Shown here: one piece after another, positions 26,370 through 35,660 of the stretch | Numbering within the stretch: position 1 is the stretch's first letter | Layout of the letters: each line of letters begins with the position of its first letter | Assembly (NCBI RefSeq): GCF_019443325.1 | Contig: NZ_CP080383.1 | Location: forward strand, 434,001 to 498,000 | Source: Cryobacterium sp. PAMC25264 | Lineage (GTDB): Bacteria; Actinomycetota; Actinomycetes; Actinomycetales; Microbacteriaceae | DNA: 64,000 nt | Direction: 5' to 3' | Program-made: the position numbers and the translations under genes | Notes under the pieces: generated by a model | Database searches by the model: none | Told to the model about the DNA's origin: nothing | What the model saw: only the letters and a program-made list of their open reading frames with translations

Positions 26370-26634
26370 GGGGCTCCTTTGCCTGTACGGGCGACCCGGG
26401 AGAGGCGCACGCCCGTGGCCACAGCATACTGGTGCGGCTCCGACGGGGTCGGATGCGTTTTCGAACGTGTTCCGGGCATCCGACCGACGGTATCCGCTGA
26501 AATCGCGTCGAATGTTAACGTTTTAGGCATTTTATGGCGCGTCTTGTTCCGACTGTGACAGTATCGGTCCACTCGTCACCCCGTGGACCACCCCTCGATG
26601 GAGCGGCCGCTGAAGAATGCAAGGAGACCGCCCC
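26370..26634. promoter_or_regulatory. Divergent promoter region between ald and potD
   Basis: This 265-bp gap includes an AT-rich patch (about 26508-26536, with TGTTAACG and TTTTAGGCATTTTATGG) that stands out from its GC-rich surroundings. No complete -35/-10 pair is convincing. The potD ribosome site AAGGAG is at 26621-26626. Confidence 0.35.
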
Positions 26635-27840
26635 ATGCCCCTGCCCGCAGACCCGATGATCCGTCAACTCGTGCAGCAGGCCCAGCGTGCCCAGATGGGG
26701 CGCCGTGCTCTCTTGGCCGGTGCGGGTGCCGGTGCGGCCGCCCTGGCGCTCGCCGCCTGTTCCACCGGCAGTGCGGCCAAGCCCACCGCGGCCACCGACA
26801 AGTCGGCGAGCGAGAAGACCCTGCGCTGGGACAACTGGGCGCTCTACATCGACGTGGACGACGCCGGCAACTACCCCACCCTGGAGGCGTTCATGGCGGA
26901 GACCGGCATCACGGTGAACTACACCGAGGCCGTCGACGACAACAACACCTACTACGGCAAGGTGAAGGACCAGCTGGCCCTGGGCAAGGACATCGGCGCC
27001 GACACTGTCTGCCTCACCGACTGGATGGTCGGCCGGCTCGCCCGGTTCGGCTACCTGCAGGAACTCGACCACGCCAACATCCCCAACCTGGCCAACCTGC
27101 TGCCCAACCTGAAGGACGTCGACTTCGACCCGGGCCGGGAACTGTCGGTGCCGTGGCAGGGCGGCTTCGCCGGTATCTGTTGGAACAAGGAGAAGTTCCC
27201 CGACGGCATCACGTCCGTCGAACAGCTGTGGAGCACCCCCGAACTCAAGGGTCGCGTCGGCGTGCTCTCCGAGATGCGCGACACCATGGGCCTGATCATG
27301 CTCGACGCGGGCGTCGACATCTCCGGCGACTGGGGCGACGACGACTTCACCGCCGCGATCGAGGTACTCAAGAAGCAGGTCAGCGACGGCCAGGTGCGCA
27401 ACATCAAGGGCAACTCCTACAAGGAAGACCTCGTCAACGGCGACAGCCTCGCCGCCATCGTGTGGTCGGGCGACATCGTGCAGCTGAACGCCGAGAACGG
27501 CGACAAGTGGGGGTTCGTGGTGCCCGACAAGGGCGGCACCATCTGGAACGACAACTTCGTCGTGCCGATCGGGTCCGCGCACAAGGCCAACGCCGAAGCG
27601 CTGATCAACTACTACTACGACCCTGCCGTGGCCGCCGAGGTGGCCGCGTACGTCAACTTCATCACCCCGGTGGCCGGCGCCAAGGAGGCGGCCATGGAGA
27701 TCGACCCCGAACTGGCCGACAACCCGTTGATCTTCCCCGACGACGCCACCCTCGCCAAGGCCAAGGTGTTCCGCACCCTCACCGGCGCCGAAGAACAGAC
27801 CTACGGGGCAGAGTTCCAGAGCATCCTGCTGGGGGCCTGA
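26635..27840 (+). CDS. potD: Spermidine/putrescine ABC transporter substrate-binding lipoprotein
   Basis: The 401-residue product is a PotD/PotF-type periplasmic binding protein held as a lipoprotein. The signal has a twin-arginine-like QMGRRALLAG followed by a hydrophobic core and the lipobox LAAC. The mature part has the family's LRWDNWALYID start, a region equivalent to the polyamine site (YTEAVDDNNTYYGK), and the VPWQGG segment. I chose the ATG at 26635 because AAGGAG lies eight bases before it; an in-frame ATG at 26617 is upstream of the ribosome site. It heads a four-gene unit with potA three bases on. Ligand identity within the polyamine family is inferred. Confidence 0.92.
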   Translation: MPLPADPMIRQLVQQAQRAQMGRRALLAGAGAGAAALALAACSTGSAAKPTAATDKSASEKTLRWDNWALYIDVDDAGNYPTLEAFMAETGITVNYTEAVDDNNTYYGKVKDQLALGKDIGADTVCLTDWMVGRLARFGYLQELDHANIPNLANLLPNLKDVDFDPGRELSVPWQGGFAGICWNKEKFPDGITSVEQLWSTPELKGRVGVLSEMRDTMGLIMLDAGVDISGDWGDDDFTAAIEVLKKQVSDGQVRNIKGNSYKEDLVNGDSLAAIVWSGDIVQLNAENGDKWGFVVPDKGGTIWNDNFVVPIGSAHKANAEALINYYYDPAVAAEVAAYVNFITPVAGAKEAAMEIDPELADNPLIFPDDATLAKAKVFRTLTGAEEQTYGAEFQSILLGA

Positions 27841-27843
27841 CGC

Positions 27844-29046
27844 GTGGCCACCGGAGCGTTCGCCGACCGCGGCGCCGACCTCGAACTCGTCGGCATCCAG
27901 AAACGGTTCCCCGGCTTCACCGCCATCGAACACCTCGACCTGGTCATCCCGGCCGGTTCGTTCTTCGCCCTGCTCGGCCCCTCCGGCTGCGGCAAGACCA
28001 CCACCCTGCGGCTCGTGGCGGGGCTGGAAGACCCCACCGGCGGGCGCATCCTGATCGGCGGCCAGGACGTCACCGGGCAGAAGGCCTACCAGCGCCCGGT
28101 GAACACGGTGTTCCAAAGCTACGCGCTGTTCCCGCACATGACCGTGCTCGAGAACGTGGCGTTCGGCCTGCGCCGGCGCAAGATCGCGGATGCCGTGGCC
28201 AAGGCCCACGAGGCGCTGCGGCTCGTGGAACTCGACCACCTGGCCGCCCGCAAACCCGTGCAGCTCTCCGGCGGGCAGCAGCAGCGGGTGGCCCTGGCCC
28301 GCGCGATCGTGAACCGGCCGGCGCTCTTGTTGCTCGACGAACCGCTCGGGGCGCTCGACCTCAAGCTCCGCCGCCAGATGCAGCTGGAGCTCAAGACCAT
28401 CCAGGAGGAGGTTGGCCTCACCTTCCTGCACGTCACCCACGACCAGGAGGAGGCCATGACCATGGCCGACACCATTGCGGTGATGAACAAGGGCCGCATT
28501 GAGCAGATGGGCACCCCCGAGCTGCTCTACGAACTGCCGCGCACGGCCTTCGTGGCCAACTTCCTCGGCCAGTCCAACCTCTTCACCGGGGCCGTGGTGG
28601 GGGAGACCAGCACCTCGATAGCAGTCGACGTGGCCGGGCGCAGCATCGTGGTGCCCAAGGCCCGCTCGCACCGCCACGCCGGTGATGTCACCGTGGGCGT
28701 ACGGCCCGAAAAGATCACCCTGCACCGGCAGAAGCCGGAGCCGGACTCCGCCCACAACGTGATCGGCCCCGGCCGGGTGACGGATGTGTCGTTCACCGGA
28801 GTGAGCACCCAGTACCTCGTGACGGTGCCGGGTGTGGGCACCATCATCGTGTTCGAACAGAACCGCTCCTTCGGCCCCGTCGAGGGAGAGGGCGACGAGG
28901 TCTGGATGACCTGGAACGTTGAACACGGCTTCGGCCTGGACGACGACCCGGCAGGGCCGGACCCCAAGTTCGTCGCCGACACCACCACCAAGAGCATCGC
29001 GGCCCAGCGTCGGGCCGCCCTCGTCACGGAGCTCGAGGAGGCCTAG
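27844..29046 (+). CDS. potA: Spermidine/putrescine ABC transporter ATPase
   Basis: The 400-residue ATPase energises polyamine uptake. It contains Walker A (LLGPSGCGKTTTLRL), Q-loop TVFQSYALFPHM, signature LSGGQQQRVALARAI, Walker B LLLLDEPLGALD, the H-loop HVTHDQEEA, and a C-terminal TOBE domain (VGVRPEKITLH). It starts at a GTG three bases after the potD stop, with no ribosome site of its own, consistent with coupled translation. The C-terminal 30 residues extend past the TOBE domain and look unstructured. Confidence 0.94.
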   Translation: MATGAFADRGADLELVGIQKRFPGFTAIEHLDLVIPAGSFFALLGPSGCGKTTTLRLVAGLEDPTGGRILIGGQDVTGQKAYQRPVNTVFQSYALFPHMTVLENVAFGLRRRKIADAVAKAHEALRLVELDHLAARKPVQLSGGQQQRVALARAIVNRPALLLLDEPLGALDLKLRRQMQLELKTIQEEVGLTFLHVTHDQEEAMTMADTIAVMNKGRIEQMGTPELLYELPRTAFVANFLGQSNLFTGAVVGETSTSIAVDVAGRSIVVPKARSHRHAGDVTVGVRPEKITLHRQKPEPDSAHNVIGPGRVTDVSFTGVSTQYLVTVPGVGTIIVFEQNRSFGPVEGEGDEVWMTWNVEHGFGLDDDPAGPDPKFVADTTTKSIAAQRRAALVTELEEA

Positions 29047-29048
29047 GA

Positions 29049-29966
29049 ATGGCCTTCGCCGCGTTCTCCAGCACGGCGGCACCGCCCGCCGATGCGCCGC
29101 CGCGCCGCCGCAGCAAGGTGGCACTGCTCCTGCTGCTGCCCGGAATCCTCTACCTGGTGCTGTTCTTCCTGGCCCCCCTGGTGTCGCTGATCCTCACGTC
29201 CCTGCAGGCGCCAAGCGAGTTCGGTGACATCGGAATGTACAGCTACGCGTTCCGATGGGAGAACTACGTGGCGGTGATCGAGCAGTACTGGCCGCACATC
29301 CTGCGCTCGTTCGGCTACGCCATCGTCGCCACGGTACTGGCGCTGGCGTTCAGCTACCCGCTGGCATACTTCATCGGGGTCACGGCCCGCAAATGGCCTC
29401 TACTGCAGAGCCTGATGCTGGTGCTCGTGATCGCACCGTTCTTCATCAGCTTCCTGCTGCGCACCCTGGCCTGGAAGCAGATCCTCTCCGACGAGTCGTT
29501 CCTCGTGACATCACTCAAGGCGGTGTCGCTGCTGGCGCCGGATGCGCACCTCACCGGCACGGCGTTCTCGGTGATCTTCGGGCTGACCTACAACTTCATC
29601 CCGTTCATGACCCTGCCGCTCTACACCACCCTGGAACGGCTGGACCTGCGCTACCTTGAGGCAGGCAACGACCTGTACGCCAGCGGGTTCCACACCTTCC
29701 GCACCGTCACCATCCCGCTGTCGATGCCCGGCATCGTGGCCGGCACGCTGCTCACCTTCATTCCCGCTGCCGGCGACTACATCAACGCCAGCCGTGACTT
29801 CCTCGGCGGGGCGGATACCCAGATGATCGGCAATGTGATCGAGGCGAACTTCCTCGTGCTGTTGAATTACCCGGCGGCCGCCGCTCTCTCGATCATCCTG
29901 ATGACCGTGATCCTCGTGATCGTGGGCGTCTACGTGAAGAGAAGCGGAACGGAGGAACTGCTGTGA
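29049..29966 (+). CDS. potB: Spermidine/putrescine ABC transporter permease
   Basis: The 305-residue inner-membrane permease has six predicted membrane helices. The coupling segment that contacts the ATPase is EAGNDLYASGFHTFRTVTIP, the EAA loop of binding-protein-dependent permeases. It pairs with the PotC permease encoded next, with which it overlaps by four bases (GTGA). The start is the ATG three bases after the potA stop. Confidence 0.93.
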   Translation: MAFAAFSSTAAPPADAPPRRRSKVALLLLLPGILYLVLFFLAPLVSLILTSLQAPSEFGDIGMYSYAFRWENYVAVIEQYWPHILRSFGYAIVATVLALAFSYPLAYFIGVTARKWPLLQSLMLVLVIAPFFISFLLRTLAWKQILSDESFLVTSLKAVSLLAPDAHLTGTAFSVIFGLTYNFIPFMTLPLYTTLERLDLRYLEAGNDLYASGFHTFRTVTIPLSMPGIVAGTLLTFIPAAGDYINASRDFLGGADTQMIGNVIEANFLVLLNYPAAAALSIILMTVILVIVGVYVKRSGTEELL

Positions 29967-30772
29967 GCCGACTCTCGCTGGGCAAGTGGCTGCTGCCGGT
30001 CTATTCGACGCTTGCGCTGATCTTCCTGATGATCCCGATCGTCTACACCTTCGTCTTCTCGTTCAATGACTCGCTCAAGTCCAACATCACCTGGCGCGGC
30101 TTCACCTTCGACAAGTGGCTCAACGTCTGCGCGGTGCAGAACGGTGCGGTCTGCGAGGCCTTCGGCAACAGCCTGATCATCGGGGTGGTGGCCACCGTGA
30201 TCGCCACGACGCTGGGCACCATGATCGCGATCGCCCTGGTGCGCTACCGGTTCAGGTTCCGGGCCGGCACCAGCCTGCTCTTGTTCCTGCCGATGGCGAC
30301 ACCCGAGGTGGTGCTTGGCGCCGGTCTGGCCGCGCAGTTCCTGTCGCTGGGGGTGCCCAAGGACATGCTCACGATCATCCTGGCGCACACGATGTTCTGC
30401 ATCAGCTTCGTCGTGGTGACCGTGAAGGCCCGCGTTGCCGGACTCGACCCGGCGCTGGAGGAGGCCGGGCGCGACCTGTACGGCTCGCCCGCCCAGGTGT
30501 TCGCCCGGATCACCTTCCCGCTGCTACTGCCCGGCATCCTGGCAGCCGCGCTGCTGTCGTTCGCGCTGAGCTTCGACGATTTCATCATCACGAACTTCAA
30601 CTCGGGGGCGGTGACCACGTTCCCCAAGTACATCTACATCTCGGCGTCACGCGGTATCCCCGCCGAGGCGAATGTGATCGCGTCGGCCGTGTTCATCCTG
30701 GCCCTGGTGATCGTGGTGACCGCGCAGGTTTCCGCGGCCGCCCGGGCCAAACGCCAGGCCCGCCAGGGCTGA
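29963..30772 (+). CDS. potC: Spermidine/putrescine ABC transporter permease
   Basis: The 269-residue permease is the second membrane subunit of the importer. It has about six helices and the EAA loop EEAGRDLYGSPAQVFARITF. A segment with two cysteines between the first two helices (LNVCAVQNGAVCEAF) is unusual and may form an outside disulfide. The start is a GTG overlapping the potB stop. It is the last gene of the unit; the repeat cluster at 30796-30916 follows it. Confidence 0.93.
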   Translation: MSRLSLGKWLLPVYSTLALIFLMIPIVYTFVFSFNDSLKSNITWRGFTFDKWLNVCAVQNGAVCEAFGNSLIIGVVATVIATTLGTMIAIALVRYRFRFRAGTSLLLFLPMATPEVVLGAGLAAQFLSLGVPKDMLTIILAHTMFCISFVVVTVKARVAGLDPALEEAGRDLYGSPAQVFARITFPLLLPGILAAALLSFALSFDDFIITNFNSGAVTTFPKYIYISASRGIPAEANVIASAVFILALVIVVTAQVSAAARAKRQARQG

Positions 30773-30795
30773 CGCGTGAAAGTGAGCCGGTCGTT

Positions 30796-30916
30796 GGTCG
30801 AGCCTGTCGAGACTACGGCCATCTCGCCGGTCGAGCTTGTCGAGACCACGTGAGACGACCGTACTGCGCGGAGCGCGTCAGCGAGGCCGGGTCACCGAAT
30901 CTCGACAAGCTCGATC
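30796..30916. repeat. Cluster A of the GGTCGAGCTTGTCGAGA intergenic repeat
   Basis: Three copies occur: 30796-30812 and 30829-30847 in one orientation and 30900-30916 inverted. They fill the gap between the convergent potC and asparaginase genes. Inverted pairs could fold as a hairpin and serve both genes as a terminator. Confidence 0.75.
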
Positions 30917-30946
30917 AGCGGTGGGCTCGATCAGCGTTGGGGTCGG

Positions 30947-31990
30947 TCAGACGTAGCTGGCGCGGATCTGCCCGATGGGCTGGCCGCCGCCGAAGACCGC
31001 GAGCTTCAGCTCGGGGATGATGGCGTCTACCTCGGAACGCGGCACCGCGCCGGCATCCGCCAGCAGGCTCAGCGCCACGATGGTGGCCGCGCGCAGGTTG
31101 CCGTCCAGGATCTTCAGCGCCACGGTCATGCCGTTGTCGGCCGAGGCCACCATGATGCCCTCTGCGCCGCCCTTGACGAACAGGCCCAGACGCTCGATCG
31201 CGATCGAGTCCGGCAGCCCTGGGCCGGCGATGACCCAGCCGTTCTCACGCACGGCCTCGGCCAGGAAGCCGGCCTCACGGTAGATGGCGAAGGGCGAGGT
31301 CGACTTGGACGTGGCGATGCGGGCGATGCCGCGGGCCAGCGCCGTGAGGGACAGCGCGTGCACGGGGGCACCGCAACCGTCGACGCCCGAGGCGGTCGGA
31401 CGTTCGCCGGTGAAGCGCTCAACGACGTCGAGAATGCGCTTCTGCAGCGGATGCTCCGGGTCGAGGTACCCCACGATCGGCCAGTGGTTCTGCACGCAGG
31501 CCACGAGCATCGCCGCGTGCTTGCCCGAGCAGTCGGAGTAAATCGGGGCGGGACCGGCGCCCTGGCGCACGAGGCCGTCCCTGGTGGCGGAGTCTCCCGG
31601 CCAGGTGGGCGTGCAGCCGAGGTCGGCCTCGGAGAGACCGGCGCGGGCGAGCAGCCCACGCACCAGGTCGGTGTGCTTCTGGGTGCCGGAGTGGCTGGAC
31701 GTCGCGATCGCGGCATCCTCCCCGCGCAGCACGACACCGCTGGCCATGACCGCGATGGCCTGGAACGGCTTCATCGACGAGCGCGGGAACACCGGCGCGT
31801 TCACATCTCCGAGCGCGCGCAGCACGGCGCCGTCACTGCCGAGCAGTACGGCCGCGCCGGCGTGCCGGGATTCGATGAAACCGGACCGTTCGACGACGGC
31901 GAGCTCCACCGAGTCGATCACCTCGATGGTTCCCGCGCTGCCGGAAGGGCCGGCCGCACCGAATGCGGCGGAACTCGTGGTGCTCGTCAC
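30947..31990 (-). CDS. Asparaginase (asparaginase II family)
   Basis: The 347-residue protein matches the bacterial asparaginase II family, which hydrolyses L-asparagine to aspartate and ammonia. Conserved parts are the MKPFQAIAVMASGV segment, SSHSGTQKH, SDCSGKHAAML and GVDGCGAPVHALSL. It has no signal peptide. I set the start at the GTG at 31990, two bases beyond the stop of the upstream GabT-like gene, making the two a likely unit; the open frame up to 32503 runs inside that gene. Its place beside ammonia- and GABA-metabolising genes supports a nitrogen-scavenging role. Confidence 0.87.
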   Translation of the reverse strand: MTSTTSSAAFGAAGPSGSAGTIEVIDSVELAVVERSGFIESRHAGAAVLLGSDGAVLRALGDVNAPVFPRSSMKPFQAIAVMASGVVLRGEDAAIATSSHSGTQKHTDLVRGLLARAGLSEADLGCTPTWPGDSATRDGLVRQGAGPAPIYSDCSGKHAAMLVACVQNHWPIVGYLDPEHPLQKRILDVVERFTGERPTASGVDGCGAPVHALSLTALARGIARIATSKSTSPFAIYREAGFLAEAVRENGWVIAGPGLPDSIAIERLGLFVKGGAEGIMVASADNGMTVALKILDGNLRAATIVALSLLADAGAVPRSEVDAIIPELKLAVFGGGQPIGQIRASYV

Positions 31991-31992
31991 GG

Positions 31993-33375
31993 CTACAGTG
32001 TCGCCATCGCGTCGTCGATGACCGACAGTGCGTCGGCCAGCAGGGCATCCGTGACCGCCAGGCTGGGCAGGAACCGCAGCACGTTGCCGTAGGTGCCCGC
32101 GGTGAGCAGCAGCACACCGTGCTGAGCCGCGTAGGCGGCGATCGCCGTGACGGCGGCGGCGTTGGGCGCCTTGGTCGTCGTCTGGGTGCCGGGCTGCACG
32201 AGCTCGATGGCGATCATGGCACCGCGGCCGCGGATGTCGCCGATGATGTCGTGCTTGTCGGCCAGTGCGGTCAGACCGGCGCGGAGGGTCTTCTCGATGC
32301 GCTGGCCCTCGGCCAGGAGATTGTTGCGCTCGATCGCGTCGAACACGGCGATCGCGGCGGCGCACGCGACGGGGTTGCCGCCGAAGGTACCGCCGAGCCC
32401 ACCGGGCTGGGATGCGTCGAGGATCTCGGCGCGGCCGGTCACGGCGGCCAGCGGCATACCGCCGGCGATGCCCTTGGCCACGAGCACCAGGTCGGGCTCC
32501 CACCCGAAGTGCTCACTGGCGAAGTAGGCGCCGGTGCGGGCCATGCCGCTCTGGATCTCGTCGGCGATCATCACGACGCCGTTGGCGGTGCACCATTCCT
32601 GCAGCAGCGGCAGGTAGCCCTCGGCCGGAACCATGAAGCCGCCCTCGCCCTGGATGGGTTCGACAACGAGGCAGGCCAGGTCGCTGGCGCCGATGACCTT
32701 CTCGAGGTACGCGATGGTGCGGGCCGCGGCCTGCTCACCGGTGAGGCCGTCGTGGTACGGGTAGGAATTGGGGGCGTGGTACACGTCGCTGGCGAGCGGG
32801 CCGTAGCCGGTGGCGTAGGGCGCCGCCTTGTAGTTCATCGCCATGGTGAGCACGGTGCGGCCGTGGTACGCGTGGTCGAGCACGGCTACCGCGCGGCGGC
32901 CGGTGTACTTGCGGGCGATCTTCACGCCGTTCTCCACGGCCTCAGCGCCGGAGTTGATCAGCACGCTCTTCTTGGCGAAGCTGCCGGGAGTGTGGGCGGC
33001 GAGCAGTTCGGCGACGCGCACGTATTCCTCGTACGGGGTGATGGTGAACAGGGTGTGCACGAAATCACCCAGCTGGTCGGTCGCGGCGGCGACGACGCTG
33101 GTCTCGGAGTGCCCGACGGTGGTCACACCGATGCCGGCGCCGAGGTCGATGAACTGGTTGTCGTCGAGGTCGACGACGATGGCGCCGCTGGCTTTCTTGA
33201 TGTACACGGGCAGGGCGGAGCTGACGCCGGTGGACACCGCAGCCAGACGTCGCTGGTGCATCTCCGTGGAACGCGGACCCGGGATCGCGGTGACGATCTT
33301 GCGTTCCTGGCTCACCGAATACACGGGAGCCGAGGTGGAGGAGGAGGCAGCGGAGTCAGTCAACGTGTCAGTCAT
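31993..33375 (-). CDS. gabT: 4-aminobutyrate aminotransferase (GabT-like, copy 1)
   Basis: The 460-residue class III aminotransferase would transfer the amino group of GABA to 2-oxoglutarate, giving succinate semialdehyde. The PLP lysine is K301 in LVAKGIAGGMPL; the acidic motif is VMIADEIQSGMART and the phosphate site NSGAEAVENGVKIAR. It is clearly similar to the second copy 2 kb further on (same RKIVTAIPGPRS-type opening, same TFGGNPV block) but the two are not recent duplicates. TAAACT lies nine bases before the ATG. It is followed two bases later by the asparaginase gene. 5-aminovalerate or another omega-amino acid is a possible alternative substrate. Confidence 0.92.
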   Translation of the reverse strand: MTDTLTDSAASSSTSAPVYSVSQERKIVTAIPGPRSTEMHQRRLAAVSTGVSSALPVYIKKASGAIVVDLDDNQFIDLGAGIGVTTVGHSETSVVAAATDQLGDFVHTLFTITPYEEYVRVAELLAAHTPGSFAKKSVLINSGAEAVENGVKIARKYTGRRAVAVLDHAYHGRTVLTMAMNYKAAPYATGYGPLASDVYHAPNSYPYHDGLTGEQAAARTIAYLEKVIGASDLACLVVEPIQGEGGFMVPAEGYLPLLQEWCTANGVVMIADEIQSGMARTGAYFASEHFGWEPDLVLVAKGIAGGMPLAAVTGRAEILDASQPGGLGGTFGGNPVACAAAIAVFDAIERNNLLAEGQRIEKTLRAGLTALADKHDIIGDIRGRGAMIAIELVQPGTQTTTKAPNAAAVTAIAAYAAQHGVLLLTAGTYGNVLRFLPSLAVTDALLADALSVIDDAMATL

Positions 33376-33384
33376 GATGAGGCC

Positions 33385-33390
33385 AGTTTA
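33385..33390 (-). promoter_or_regulatory. Possible -10 box of gabT copy 1
   Basis: TAAACT on the minus strand lies nine bases before the ATG at 33375, giving a leader of at most about three bases. Confidence 0.4.
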
Positions 33391-33465
33391 CCGGCCGGTT
33401 CCCCCGCGGCCACGATGATTCCCTGCGAGAATTGACAGTGACGCGTTTATCCCGAAGGAGTCACC

Positions 33466-33954
33466 ATGATCGGTGCACATCACTACGCCGTGCAGACCCA
33501 GTGGACCGGCAACCGGGGGACCGGCACCAGCAGCTACCGCGCCTATGGCCGGGAGCACACCCTCACCTCCGCCGGCAAGGAGCCGATCGCCGGTTCGGCC
33601 GATCGCACCTTCCACGGCAACGCCGACCGGTGGAACCCCGAGGAGCTGCTCCTGGCCGCCCTCAGCCAGTGCCACATGCTGTCCTACCTGCACGTGGCCG
33701 TGAACCACGGGGTGATCGTGGTCGACTACTCCGACGATGCGATCGGCACCATGGCGCAGACGGCGGATGGTGGCGGTCACTTCACCGCCGCAACCCTGCG
33801 TCCCCGGGTCACCATCGCAGACCCGGACCAGGCCGAACTCGCCCAGTCCCTGCACGCCGAGGCGGCCAAGGCCTGTTTCATCGCGGCGTCGGTCAATTTT
33901 CCGGTGGGACACGAAGCGGTTACCATCGTGGCCGCACCGGCCTCGGTGCTCTAG
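33466..33954 (+). CDS. OsmC-family protein
   Basis: The 162-residue protein belongs to the OsmC/Ohr family of thiol peroxidases. The two expected cysteines are present in LSQCHMLSYLH and KACFIAASVNFPV, and the upstream RWNPEELLLAALS segment is typical of the OsmC-like branch. It probably reduces organic hydroperoxides using a dithiol, though the branch is poorly characterised. A good ribosome site (AAGGAG) precedes the ATG. It stands between the two divergent and convergent gabT genes as a single-gene unit. Confidence 0.88.
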   Translation: MIGAHHYAVQTQWTGNRGTGTSSYRAYGREHTLTSAGKEPIAGSADRTFHGNADRWNPEELLLAALSQCHMLSYLHVAVNHGVIVVDYSDDAIGTMAQTADGGGHFTAATLRPRVTIADPDQAELAQSLHAEAAKACFIAASVNFPVGHEAVTIVAAPASVL

Positions 33955-33992
33955 GCCGCGTAACCCGGTCTGCGGTCGGTTCCCCTCTAGTC

Positions 33993-34177
33993 GGTCGAGC
34001 TTGTCGACTTGGTGAGGTGTGTCGTGAACGTGTCGGCTCGCGGGATCTACTTCGACAAGCTCAGCACAAGTCGACACGATCAGCGTGTGGGTCGTGTCCG
34101 TCTCGTCGGTCGAGCGTGTCGAGACCTGGTGAGCTTGTCGAAGTAGAGCCGGTGACCCGTTTTCGACAAGCTCAACC
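33993..34177. repeat. Cluster B of the GGTCGAGCTTGTCGAGA intergenic repeat
   Basis: Copies or partial copies lie at 33993-34007, 34051-34065 (inverted), 34108-34126, about 34131-34142 and 34162-34177 (inverted). They fill the gap between the convergent OsmC and gabT copy 2 genes. I see no open frame of coding character here. Confidence 0.7.
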
Positions 34178-34189
34178 AGCGAACTGACC

Positions 34190-35533
34190 CTACTTCTGGG
34201 CGGCCTGGAACAGTGTGAAGGCCTCTTCCAGAACCGAGGCGGCGTCGTCGATGAGGGCTTCGGAGATGACCACAGACGGCATGATCCGCAGCACGGAGTC
34301 CCAGCTGCCGGCATCCAGTGCGATGACGCCGTTGGTGGTGGCGTGCTTGAGCACGAACGACAGCGCCTCGGGGAACGGCTTCTTGGTGCCGGGGTGTACG
34401 AGCTCCACGCCGAACATGGCGCCCTTGCCGCGCACGTCGCCGACGATGTCGAATTTGTCGGCCCAGTCGCCGATGCGGGCCCAGAGGGCCTTCTCCACGC
34501 GCTGCGCTTCGCCCAGCAGGTTGTCGCGCTCGATGATGTCGAACACCGCCAGCGCCGCCGCGGTCGAGACCGGGTTGCCGCCGAAGGTGCCGCCGATGCC
34601 GCCGGGCTGCACAGCATCCATGATCTCGGCGCGGCCGGTGACGGCGGCCAGCGGGAAACCGCCGGCGATGCCCTTGGCCGTGGTGACCAGGTCGGGCACC
34701 ACACCGTGGTGCTCGATGCCGTACCAGGCGCCGGTGCGGGCGATGCCGGCCTGGATCTCGTCGGAGACGAAGACGATGCCGTTCTCGGTGCAGAATTCGC
34801 TGAGCCGCTTGAAGTAGCCGGGGGCGGGGATGACGATGCCGCCGTCGCCCTGGATCGGCTCGACGAAGAAGGCCGCGATCTCCGACGCCCCGATGTGCGT
34901 CTGGATGTAGTCAATGGTCTTGTCGGCCGCTTCCTCGCCGGACAGGCCGTCCTGGTACGGGTAGCTGGTGGGCACGCTGTAGATCTCACCGGGGAACGGG
35001 CCCATGCCCACGCGCTCCGGCCACGGGCGGTAGGTCATCGCCATGGTGAGGTTGGTGCGGCCGTGGAAGGCGTGGTCCAGGCTCACGATGGCGCGGCGGC
35101 CGGTGTACTTGCGGGCGATCTTCACCGCGTTCTCCACGGCTTCGGCTCCCGTGTTGACCAGGATCGAGTGCTTCTCGAAGTCACCGGGGGTGATCTCGGC
35201 GAGCTTCTCGGCCACGCGCACGTAGTTCTCGTACGGGGTGACGGTGAAGAGCGTGTGGGTGAGCTTGCCTGCCTGCGCGGCGGCGGCGGCGGCCACCTCG
35301 GGGTGGGCGTGGCCGATGGTGGTCACGCCGATGCCGCAACCCAGGTCGATGATCTGGTTGCCGTCGACGTCCACGAGGATCGCTCCCGCGCCGTGGTCCA
35401 TGTAGATGTTCGCGAGGGTGCCTGCGCCGGCAGACACGGCGCGAACGCGTCGTTCCTGCAGCGCGATTGACCGTGGGCCCGGGAGGGCGGTGACGAGCTT
35501 GCGCTCCTGGCTGACCGAGAAGGAAGAAGACAT
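34190..35533 (-). CDS. gabT: 4-aminobutyrate aminotransferase (GabT-like, copy 2)
   Basis: The 447-residue class III aminotransferase has the PLP lysine K287 in TTAKGIAGGFPL, the acidic motif VFVSDEIQAGIART, and NTGAEAVENAVKIARKYTGR for cofactor binding. By length and block pattern it is the more typical GabT of the two. Two paralogues so close together suggest either two substrates (GABA and 5-aminovalerate, for example) or different regulation. TAAGCT stands exactly six bases before the ATG, the same geometry as other leaderless-type starts in the window. The gene appears to be a single-gene unit ending in repeat cluster B. Confidence 0.93.
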   Translation of the reverse strand: MSSSFSVSQERKLVTALPGPRSIALQERRVRAVSAGAGTLANIYMDHGAGAILVDVDGNQIIDLGCGIGVTTIGHAHPEVAAAAAAQAGKLTHTLFTVTPYENYVRVAEKLAEITPGDFEKHSILVNTGAEAVENAVKIARKYTGRRAIVSLDHAFHGRTNLTMAMTYRPWPERVGMGPFPGEIYSVPTSYPYQDGLSGEEAADKTIDYIQTHIGASEIAAFFVEPIQGDGGIVIPAPGYFKRLSEFCTENGIVFVSDEIQAGIARTGAWYGIEHHGVVPDLVTTAKGIAGGFPLAAVTGRAEIMDAVQPGGIGGTFGGNPVSTAAALAVFDIIERDNLLGEAQRVEKALWARIGDWADKFDIVGDVRGKGAMFGVELVHPGTKKPFPEALSFVLKHATTNGVIALDAGSWDSVLRIMPSVVISEALIDDAASVLEEAFTLFQAAQK

Positions 35534-35539
35534 GGCTCC

Positions 35540-35545
35540 AGCTTA
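35540..35545 (-). promoter_or_regulatory. Leaderless-type -10 box of gabT copy 2
   Basis: TAAGCT on the minus strand is followed by six bases (GGAGCC) and then the ATG. Confidence 0.5.
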
Positions 35546-35660
35546 CGGATGTCGGCTGGGGGCTCGCCCCGACCGGCTGCACGGATGACCGGCTGCCGCG
35601 AAGCGGTGGGGCATGATTGCCGATACTGTGTCCTTGATGCGCACGTCCTGAGGGGGCCCA

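Noticed and set aside
26515..29124. 869-residue minus-strand open frame opposite potD-potA
   Set aside because: It is antisense to two well-defined transporter genes and lacks any motif.
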